Shown piece after piece: positions 1 through 5,708 of a DNA stretch of 9,422 nucleotides. Under the pieces are notes generated by a model, which worked only from the letters and a program-made list of their open reading frames with translations, made no database searches and had not been told where the DNA came from. Made by a program: the position numbers and the translations under genes. Source of the stretch: CAYNJF01 sp964351745 (lineage in GTDB: Bacteria > Pseudomonadota > Gammaproteobacteria > Berkiellales > Berkiellaceae); assembly GCA_964351745.1 (NCBI GenBank), contig CAYGPI010000094.1, positions 1 through 9,422 of the forward strand, read 5' to 3'. Every line of letters begins with the position of its first letter. Positions within the stretch are counted from its first letter, which is position 1.

Positions 1-283
1 CACCAGAAGAGCCTGCAACGAACTTCAAATCATCTAGCAAACCTTTTTCTTGAAGTGCTTGCAAAACGCCAAGATAAGCCGTTACTTTAACACCACCACC
101 TTTAAAAACAGCGCAGGTGCCGTGAGCTTTAGGTGGCTTTACGTCAGCTTTTAAAGGGACAATATTTGTTAGGAAGCTTCTAAACGCTGCTTCATCCAAA
201 GTGTTGTTTGAAAAATTTTCAAGCAGCTTTGGGATGACTGGTGATTGGTCTGGTGAGGCTTCTGCTTTTCCTGAACTTAACAT
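1..283 (-). CDS. Patatin-like phospholipase, N-terminal part (runs off the left edge)
   Basis: Patatin-like proteins are Ser/Asp-dyad acyl hydrolases that act on membrane phospholipids. The first 94 residues are visible. After about 57 polar residues comes the patatin signature: a glycine-rich oxyanion loop GGGVKVTAY (residues 62-70), a helix with LGVLQALQEKG (71-81), and a strand ending in VAGSSG (89-94). Ser93 of the GxSxG nucleophile elbow is the last recognisable element before the edge; the catalytic Asp lies outside the window. The usual GGGxKG is GGGVKV here, a small deviation in the oxyanion loop. The ATG at 283-281 overlaps the stop of the upstream 593-residue gene (ATGTTAA, 7 bp), which implies translational coupling; no clear independent Shine-Dalgarno sequence is visible. 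In intracellular gammaproteobacteria such proteins are often secreted effectors (VipD type), but secretion cannot be judged here. The family call is firm; the role is not. Confidence 0.85.
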   Translation of the reverse strand, partial: MLSSGKAEASPDQSPVIPKLLENFSNNTLDEAAFRSFLTNIVPLKADVKPPKAHGTCAVFKGGGVKVTAYLGVLQALQEKGLLDDLKFVAGSSG

Positions 284-2058
284 CTCTTGGATGCTCTATT
301 TGAGTATTGAGCCATATCTTGCTCCGCAAGGGCGTTGAAGTTATCTTTTTGACTAAATGTTAAGCTTGGATTTTGGTTCATATTTTCAAACGGGATATCA
401 ATATGTTGTTCTTTAATATTAATACGAATACCATCCTGCTGTTTTTGCAATGTAACATAAGCGTTTGTTTTTCCTCCAAACCAATCTATCCATGCTGAAG
501 TTTGATTTTCTGGCGCTAAACTTAAAACCCACTCATCTTCAAAATGCCCTTTTACAACCGCTTTAATCAAACTCCCTGTGCGAGTTAAGTTTAAGGTTAC
601 TTTTTGCCCGTCTTGAGTTTCTAGTTTGAGCTGAGCATCAAGTGCTTTTAAATCGAAATGAGAGCATTGTATTGTTTTAAAAGGTTTGAACAAGAATTGA
701 ACATTTTTTGCAAGAAGCGGCTGGCGTGGGTTTATTTGAAAATCATGATGCTCATCGAAATCTTGGATCGGTTGATTCTCATAAAACTGCCATATCTGAT
801 CTTCAAGTTTCTTATAAAAAAAGCCATAAGTACCATCTTTAACCCCTGTGATCGATATTTGCGCGTCCTCTTGTTGACCTGTTTGAATGACGTTAACCCG
901 ACCGAGTAGCTCATCGTGAGGTAACTCATGCTCTTTCCACAAAGACATAGGTAAAATATGCTTCCCTTTATCTTGAATATTAAAACTTGTTTTCATCATA
1001 GGATTCATACCATGGTCATCGTAACTAATAGTGCGCTCATATAAGCAGTTTTGAGAGATGCCATCTCTCGTTTTTTCACCAAAAAGTAATACCCTCGAGG
1101 CTGAAGCTTGGACATCATAAATGGTGACACCTGGAGGCAAGCTAAATGTCATCTCAGAGCCTTGCGTAACGAACGGATCGCAAATTTTAATCAAGTTGCC
1201 TTCTTGAATAAAAACAGTTGTACAATTCCAAATATCATGACTTTGACCTATGGCATCTTTGACATGTTCACGAATAGCACCCGCATTAGACATAAACCAT
1301 CGGTTTTTTGAATCAGAAGATCTCAAACGTTGCCCCCATTGCGAGCGGAATAAGAACGAAACAACGGGAAGGCTAAACCACATACTTTCACTGCTAGGTA
1401 ATGATGTGATATCTTGAATTTTCAAATGACCATCTTCTCTTTTGTTGAGCATAATTTCTTTATAAAAAAGATCTGTTTGATCTTGGGATGTGACCATAGC
1501 CATAAAATTTTTGCCATCAGCTTTTAGATCAATATCAATGACAGCAGTTGGATCGTAATGCTCAATATATAAAGGCTTCCAAACGGGTGGCTTATCTCTG
1601 CTAACTCTTCGAGCCACCCAAATATAATTCTGAGGATCAACCACGAAGCTAAATCCTTGATTAAAGGTTTCTCTGGAGGTTTTGAACATGGGATGCTCAT
1701 GGTGCGGTGGTGGTAAATTTTCTGTTTTCTTCTCAAAGGCGGCAGCTCTCTCATACTTCTTAAAGCTTTGCCACTGCATCACACTAGTTACTGTTGAAGC
1801 TATCGTGAATCCTCCAGCAAGCCAAGAGACAAGCCCTCCTACTGGGATCAAAAAAGCACAAACGATAGGAGGCATTGCTATACCTGTTATGACTAAAGAT
1901 TTTGTGAGGAAATTTAAAGTCTTATTATCAGAAGACTTCTGATTAAGCCAAAGATAGAAACGACCAAACAGCCCATGTTCACAGACCTGGTAAACAGTCG
2001 TTTCGTTTTCAAAAAGAGAAAAAAAGGGCTTGTTCCGAGCTAGTGTAACCATGTCCAT
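277..2058 (-). CDS. Large protein of unknown function with an N-terminal membrane hairpin
   Basis: I do not recognise this 593-residue protein. Residues 1-50 are polar to mixed, and residues 54-95 form one long hydrophobic stretch that best fits two membrane helices (about 55-72 and 75-94) with a tight turn around P72-VGG. A charged linker follows, with the motif PPPHHEHP at 116-123. The remainder, about 470 residues, is polar and looks rich in beta strands. Three similar strand-turn-strand pieces end in DLFYKEI (196-202), NCLYERTI (337-344) and GFFYKKL (412-418), which suggests beta-propeller-like or other repeated beta architecture. No catalytic motif was found. The start may be Met1 (2058) or Met3 (2052); the upstream Shine-Dalgarno is weak for both. 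The stop overlaps the start of a patatin-like phospholipase gene, so the two products probably work together. Membrane targeting of a partner, or an effector-like role in a host membrane, would be speculation. Confidence 0.85.
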   Translation of the reverse strand: MDMVTLARNKPFFSLFENETTVYQVCEHGLFGRFYLWLNQKSSDNKTLNFLTKSLVITGIAMPPIVCAFLIPVGGLVSWLAGGFTIASTVTSVMQWQSFKKYERAAAFEKKTENLPPPHHEHPMFKTSRETFNQGFSFVVDPQNYIWVARRVSRDKPPVWKPLYIEHYDPTAVIDIDLKADGKNFMAMVTSQDQTDLFYKEIMLNKREDGHLKIQDITSLPSSESMWFSLPVVSFLFRSQWGQRLRSSDSKNRWFMSNAGAIREHVKDAIGQSHDIWNCTTVFIQEGNLIKICDPFVTQGSEMTFSLPPGVTIYDVQASASRVLLFGEKTRDGISQNCLYERTISYDDHGMNPMMKTSFNIQDKGKHILPMSLWKEHELPHDELLGRVNVIQTGQQEDAQISITGVKDGTYGFFYKKLEDQIWQFYENQPIQDFDEHHDFQINPRQPLLAKNVQFLFKPFKTIQCSHFDLKALDAQLKLETQDGQKVTLNLTRTGSLIKAVVKGHFEDEWVLSLAPENQTSAWIDWFGGKTNAYVTLQKQQDGIRINIKEQHIDIPFENMNQNPSLTFSQKDNFNALAEQDMAQYSNRASKRC

Positions 2059-2223
2059 CCATCACTATATTATCATCCTTGATAGCATCTAGATTACACA
2101 TTTTTGAGTTAGTTAATCATCAGACATGTTTGGTATGTCATTGACACTGAGGGTGTGAGAATTAATGGAGTTTGGACTTTAAAGATGATGTCAAAAGAGC
2201 ATTGAGAGACATGCCATATGGAA

Positions 2224-2250
2224 GAGTGCCTAAACGTTACTTAGGCACTC
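2224..2250 (-). terminator. Perfect 10-bp stem-loop behind the microcin-like gene
   Basis: GAGTGCCTAA (2224-2233) and TTAGGCACTC (2241-2250) are exact reverse complements around a 7-base loop. The element begins 13 bases past the stop codon of the small gene ending at 2264. No T-run follows on the minus strand, so it is not a textbook intrinsic terminator. It may instead be an mRNA 3'-end stabiliser or an inefficient terminator. The structure itself is certain; its function is inferred from position. Confidence 0.55.
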
Positions 2251-2263
2251 ATCTATCTGATGT

Positions 2264-2617
2264 TTAAGAAATGGCAGCGTAAACATTCATACCAATAATC
2301 CCGCCAAGGATTGCGCTACACAAAACAGCATTCGCACTTCCTGTGCTCATAGCCAAGACTGCGCCTAAGCCAGAGCAAGCACCAACGCCAGCTCCCATGC
2401 CAAGATAATTTGAGCTAAACATGTAAGTCGATGCCGCACCACCAGCAGCAGCCGCGGCAACCATTCCAACAGGAGATAAGCCTATGGCACATAAGGCACT
2501 GACACCAGCGGCAAATCCGATACCTGTTCCAAGCACTGAATAAGTATAAACAGCTTCAGCTTGGGCCACATAACCACCGGCAATAAGCGTATATTCACTT
2601 GTTGTAATTGTGCGCAC
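2264..2617 (-). CDS. Candidate double-glycine-leader secreted peptide (class II microcin-like)
   Basis: The product has 117 residues when started at GTG 2617-2615, because AAGGAG (2628-2623) sits exactly 5 bases upstream of it. The farther GTG at 2623-2621 overlaps that Shine-Dalgarno sequence and is unlikely. The N-terminus is then MRTITTSEYTLIAGG. It fits the double-glycine leader pattern of class II bacteriocins and microcins: MR start, Glu at -8, Ile at -4, Ala-Gly-Gly at -3 to -1. Cleavage after Gly15 would release 102 residues starting YVAQAEAV. That part is extremely rich in Gly, Ala and Ser, strongly hydrophobic, and has GxxxG/GxG zipper runs (30-38, 73-85, 105-109) and three cysteines (43, 81, 100), as expected of a membrane-inserting peptide. 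No peptidase-ABC exporter or obvious immunity gene is adjacent. It could instead be a glycine-zipper membrane protein whose GG match is fortuitous. It lies 81 bases behind ftsH on the same strand and has its own promoter. Confidence 0.7.
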   Translation of the reverse strand: MRTITTSEYTLIAGGYVAQAEAVYTYSVLGTGIGFAAGVSALCAIGLSPVGMVAAAAAGGAASTYMFSSNYLGMGAGVGACSGLGAVLAMSTGSANAVLCSAILGGIIGMNVYAAIS

Positions 2618-2620
2618 AGA

Positions 2621-2651
2621 CACTCCTTATGTAATAGGAAATTAAGGAGTG
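2621..2651 (-). promoter_or_regulatory. Inverted repeat covering the start region and Shine-Dalgarno of the microcin-like gene
   Basis: CACTCCTTA (2621-2629) and TAAGGAGTG (2643-2651) are perfect 9-base reverse complements separated by 13 bases. On the minus strand the downstream arm contains the AAGGAG Shine-Dalgarno, and the upstream arm begins one base after the -10 box. In an mRNA reading through from ftsH the hairpin could hide the ribosome binding site. A transcript from the local promoter would start inside the upstream arm and fold less well. It could equally be a DNA operator. The symmetry is seen directly; the function is inferred. Confidence 0.5.
2623..2628 (-). promoter_or_regulatory. 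Ribosome binding site that fixes the start of the microcin-like gene
   Basis: The minus strand reads AAGGAG, then TGTCT, then GTG (2617-2615). The strong Shine-Dalgarno core with a 5-base spacer selects this GTG over the GTG at 2623, which overlaps the site itself. This choice gives a leader that begins Met-Arg, as is typical of double-glycine leaders. Confidence 0.75.
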
Positions 2652-2652
2652 C

Positions 2653-2681
2653 ATTCTAACAGATAGTTAGCCAAGGTTCAA
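2653..2681 (-). promoter_or_regulatory. Sigma70-type promoter of the microcin-like gene
   Basis: On the minus strand TTGAAC (2681-2676) and TAGAAT (2658-2653) are separated by exactly 17 bases, matching -35 TTGACA at four positions and -10 TATAAT at five. Transcription would start near 2646, giving a leader of about 29 bases. The promoter lies in the short gap after the ftsH stop, where no terminator is visible, so the small gene could be transcribed both alone and with ftsH. Confidence 0.6.
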
Positions 2682-2698
2682 ATAGTTTGCCGTCTTAG

Positions 2699-4375
2699 CT
2701 ACCTTAGACCAGGTTTTGGTGGTATCGTGACCTCAGTTTTCAGTCCAAGAATATCAAGGACTTCTTGCCGATCTAAGGTTTCTTTAACCATCAAGGCTTT
2801 AGCGAGTTTGTCTAATTTGCTTTTGTTTTTGCTTAGAATATCTTTGGCCCTTTCATATCCAGCCTTTAAAATCCTATCAACTTCATTATTTATATTATCA
2901 GCAGGTGGTGCTTTAAGAGCTGAAAACGAAATATATTCACCCAAGTCACTAACGCCCCACTCTGTGACCATACTTTGCGCTATTTGAGTGGCTCGTAATA
3001 AGTCATTAGAGGCCCCCGTTGTGACATGCCGCTTACCAACAAGCATCTCTTCAGCAATACGCCCACCCATCAACAGAGCGATGTTGTCTTCTAAAAATGC
3101 TCTTGAGACACTAAAATTATCGTCTAAACCTTCGAAATGAGTCACACCTAAAGTGGCGTCTCTTACCCCTATCGTGACTTTGTTTAACTTAAAGTCATAA
3201 TTTGGAGATAGTATACCGACAATCGTATGCCCTGCCTCATGATAAGCCGTTAAACGTCTTTCCTCTTCAGTCACAATGGCCGATTCAATTTTTAGACCTA
3301 ATTTGATTTTATCTATCGCATAACTGAAGTCTTGCGGACCAACTTTTTCCTGGTTATTTCTTGCTGCGTAAAGAGCTGCTTCATTCACTAAATTTCTTAT
3401 GTCAGCACCAGAAAAACCATAAGTGATGCCAGCTAGCGATTTTGAGTCGATCTCAGAGGTTGGCACTTTATCTAAATACAGCTTAAAAATGGCAGAGCGC
3501 TCAACATAGTTTGGTAAGCGGATATATACTTTACGATCAAACCTACCAGGTCTTAGTAGTGCTGTGTCGATAGCATCTAATCGATTAGTGGCAGCCATCA
3601 CAATAATGCCCTTATTTTTGTCATCAAGCACATTATCCATTTCAGCTAATAGTTGATTGATGGTTTGCATCCTACCGCTAGCTGAGCTGCCTGATTCAGC
3701 TCTAGGCGGCGCTAAAGCATCAATTTCATCAATAAACACAATACAAGGTTGATTGTCTCGCGCAATTTTAAATAATTCTCGAACTCTTGCCGCCCCGACT
3801 CCAACATACATCTCATCAAATCCGGCACCATCAACGACGATGAATGTCACGTTGCTCTCTCCAGAGACAGCTCGTGCCATGAGTGTTTTGCCAGTGCCGG
3901 GAGGTCCGTATAACAGAACACCCTTTGGTAAGTTAGCACCTAGTTTTGTGTACTTATCTGGGTTTTTTAAAAAATCTACAATTTCAATCACTTCAGCTTT
4001 GGCTTCTTCTTGACCAGCCACATCTGAGAAACGAGTTTTAATCTCGTCAGGCTTTAAAATGGTGACTTCTAAGCTGCCATCCTCTGTTTGACCAGAAGAG
4101 CTCTTGTCGTTATAGGGATCATTAGGTCCTGCGGCATTCGTAGATGTTGTCGTAATCGTGGTCTTCTTGTAAACATGACCTTTATTACCACCAAAATAAT
4201 AAAGATCCATGATAATGCCTATCATGGCAACGAGAGAGAAACTTAATAGGATAACTTTGATGGCTGAATATGCTTTATCTAGCGGTTTGGTTTTGTGCTT
4301 AGCGGCAATTAGCAGGCGCCCACACCAGAACATATATCCTGTTAGTATTAAGCTTGCTAAAATTACGCCTATCAT
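2699..4375 (-). CDS. ftsH: FtsH-type membrane AAA+ zinc metalloprotease lacking the periplasmic domain
   Basis: FtsH unfolds and degrades membrane and short-lived cytoplasmic proteins with ATP and zinc. All catalytic elements are present in this 558-residue protein: Walker A GPPGTGKT (157-164), pore loop MYVG (189-192, Tyr replacing the usual Phe), Walker B IVFIDEID (212-219), second region of homology with LLRPGRFDR (273-281), zinc site HEAGH (379-383) and third-ligand Asp458 in TTGASNDLLRAT. The N-terminus is unusual. Two hydrophobic segments (about 2-25 and 39-61) are joined by only about 13 residues that are Lys-rich, where E. coli FtsH has a periplasmic domain of about 70 residues. A Thr/Ser-rich linker (70-102) follows. 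The short length and divergence suggest a paralogue rather than the housekeeping copy. The start is supported by GGAG 5 bases upstream of ATG. It is divergent from an amidohydrolase gene and followed by the microcin-like gene. Confidence 0.92.
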   Translation of the reverse strand: MIGVILASLILTGYMFWCGRLLIAAKHKTKPLDKAYSAIKVILLSFSLVAMIGIIMDLYYFGGNKGHVYKKTTITTTSTNAAGPNDPYNDKSSSGQTEDGSLEVTILKPDEIKTRFSDVAGQEEAKAEVIEIVDFLKNPDKYTKLGANLPKGVLLYGPPGTGKTLMARAVSGESNVTFIVVDGAGFDEMYVGVGAARVRELFKIARDNQPCIVFIDEIDALAPPRAESGSSASGRMQTINQLLAEMDNVLDDKNKGIIVMAATNRLDAIDTALLRPGRFDRKVYIRLPNYVERSAIFKLYLDKVPTSEIDSKSLAGITYGFSGADIRNLVNEAALYAARNNQEKVGPQDFSYAIDKIKLGLKIESAIVTEEERRLTAYHEAGHTIVGILSPNYDFKLNKVTIGVRDATLGVTHFEGLDDNFSVSRAFLEDNIALLMGGRIAEEMLVGKRHVTTGASNDLLRATQIAQSMVTEWGVSDLGEYISFSALKAPPADNINNEVDRILKAGYERAKDILSKNKSKLDKLAKALMVKETLDRQEVLDILGLKTEVTIPPKPGLR

Positions 4376-4401
4376 AAAAACTCCGAGTTGGTACTACTCT
4401 C

Positions 4402-4443
4402 TTTATAAGTTATCTACAAATGCTTGTAGATCTTGAGTAGAAT
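4402..4443. promoter_or_regulatory. Divergent promoter region with a perfect palindrome
   Basis: In the 112-bp gap between ftsH (minus) and the amidohydrolase operon (plus), ATCTACAA (4412-4419) and TTGTAGAT (4424-4431) form a perfect 8-bp palindrome around ATGC. On the left is TATAAA on the minus strand (4407-4402), and on the right TAGAAT on the plus strand (4438-4443); both are reasonable -10 boxes facing outward. Neither has a good -35 at normal spacing, and the palindrome covers that zone for both. This is the arrangement expected for a shared regulator site. Promoter assignment is inferred; the palindrome is certain. Confidence 0.45.
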
Positions 4444-4487
4444 TGTCTTAAGGGTTACCCCAATTCAAAAAAGGGAAAATTTATTCA

Positions 4488-5708
4488 GTGAAATCACCAA
4501 AAAAACTGGCGTTAATCTCAGTATGCATCATCGCTTTGGCCTACATCACATTCAAACTATGCCTACCAATGATCGCAGGAGCCTCCAAATTCTCTCCAGG
4601 TACTCTGGCATATCAGATCTCTCCCTATGCCCAGTCCCTCATTGATAAGGCATATGAAGGTCTAGAAATGCCCGCAGATTACCACGTTCACTTGCTTGGT
4701 ATCGATAACACAAGAGAAACTTACATTCACCCAAGTTTTAGAGATATTTTTCACCCCATTAAAAGAGTCAAATATGAGATCTTCATGCATGCAGCCCAAG
4801 TTGAAAACTATGGCATCTCACTCAATGAATACATCGATAGATTGCTTGATCTAATCTCTCATATGCCCCGAACTAAAATACATGCCTTTGCTTTTGATAC
4901 CTACCACGACAAAGCTGGCAAAGCCGATCTGACTAAAACAGATTTCTTTATCAGTAACCATGTTGTCGCTGCTCTTGCAAAAAAACACCCTGAGAGCATT
5001 GTACCAGTTATCAGCGTACATCCAAACCGTAAAGACGCTCTTGATGTCTTAAAAAAATATCATGAAGACGGCGTCAAATTTGTGAAATGGCTCCCTAATG
5101 CCATGAACATTGATCCAATGGATCCATCCATCACGCCCTATTATCAAGCACTTAAAAAATATAAAATGGCCCTGATTGTCCATGTGGGTGATGAACATGC
5201 CGTCACATCAAACAATCAATCCTATGGCAATCCCTTAAACTACAAAATGGCTCTAGATCTAGGTGTCAAGATCATCATGGCTCATGCGGCAACCCTTGGG
5301 GAGTGTGAGGATATCGAGTCTGCGACCTTGGACGACAAGCCTTGTTTTAAACTCTTTATGAGAATGATGGACACCCCAAAATATCAAGATCTGTTATTTG
5401 CCGATCTCTCATCCATCTATCTCTCAAATCGCAACATGGATTTTGTAAAAACTCTATTAGCAAGAGAAGATCTGCATTCAAGACTACTTAACGGCAGTGA
5501 CTATCCTCTCGTCGCAATCAACATCATGGTTAATCTTCGTCATTTTACAGATGCAGGACTGCTCAATAATAAACAAGTCAAAGGGTTAAAAGAAATTTAT
5601 GCTTACAACCCTTTATTATTTGATTTTGTACTAAAAAGAACCCTACGCCATCCAGATAAACGAGTGAAGTTTTCACCGATTATTTTTGAACAAAGAGAGT
5701 TATATTAA
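4488..5708 (+). CDS. Membrane-anchored or exported TIM-barrel amidohydrolase (amidohydrolase-2 like)
   Basis: The 406-residue protein has a basic N-terminus (KSPKK) and one hydrophobic segment (about 7-31), so it is either tethered to the inner membrane facing the periplasm or exported. The rest matches metal-dependent TIM-barrel hydrolases: HVH after strand 1 (His66 and His68 in DYHVHLLG), a Lys-containing strand VKFVKW (196-201), His232 in IVHVGDEH, His266 in IIMAHAA, and Asp338 in NGSDYP near the C-terminal end of the barrel. These fit the metal ligands and catalytic Asp of the family. The substrate cannot be told. An N-terminal membrane segment is uncommon in this mostly cytoplasmic family. 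The start is GTG at 4488, with AGGG about 12 bases upstream, rather distant. The stop overlaps the start of the YihY-family gene by one base, so the two form an operon. Confidence 0.85.
   Translation: MKSPKKLALISVCIIALAYITFKLCLPMIAGASKFSPGTLAYQISPYAQSLIDKAYEGLEMPADYHVHLLGIDNTRETYIHPSFRDIFHPIKRVKYEIFMHAAQVENYGISLNEYIDRLLDLISHMPRTKIHAFAFDTYHDKAGKADLTKTDFFISNHVVAALAKKHPESIVPVISVHPNRKDALDVLKKYHEDGVKFVKWLPNAMNIDPMDPSITPYYQALKKYKMALIVHVGDEHAVTSNNQSYGNPLNYKMALDLGVKIIMAHAATLGECEDIESATLDDKPCFKLFMRMMDTPKYQDLLFADLSSIYLSNRNMDFVKTLLAREDLHSRLLNGSDYPLVAINIMVNLRHFTDAGLLNNKQVKGLKEIYAYNPLLFDFVLKRTLRHPDKRVKFSPIIFEQRELY

Noticed and set aside
1682..1942. An 86-codon open frame on the plus strand inside the 593-residue gene.
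   Set aside because: It lies wholly antisense to a long, well-supported coding region and has no domain features; it is a shadow frame.
2095..2260. A possible small immunity gene in the minus strand downstream of the microcin-like gene.
   Set aside because: Only frames of a few codons exist there (for example ATG followed by eight codons), too short for an immunity protein.
2166..2267. A short plus-strand frame between the 593-residue gene and the microcin-like gene that translates as a plausible basic peptide (FKDDVKRALRDMPYGRVPKR and onward).
   Set aside because: It follows an in-frame stop, has no start codon near its beginning, overlaps the stem-loop, and the neighbouring frames break after a few codons. 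It could be a decayed gene end, but no family can be named with confidence.
3753..4013. Open frames antisense to ftsH, here and at 2727-2987 and 4209-4436.
   Set aside because: They are antisense to conserved FtsH sequence (pore loop, Walker A, membrane segments) and explained by its codon composition.
4433..4645. A 70-codon plus-strand frame overlapping the start of the amidohydrolase gene in another frame.
   Set aside because: The amidohydrolase frame has a clear membrane segment and continues into the conserved HVH motif, so the overlapping frame is a shadow.
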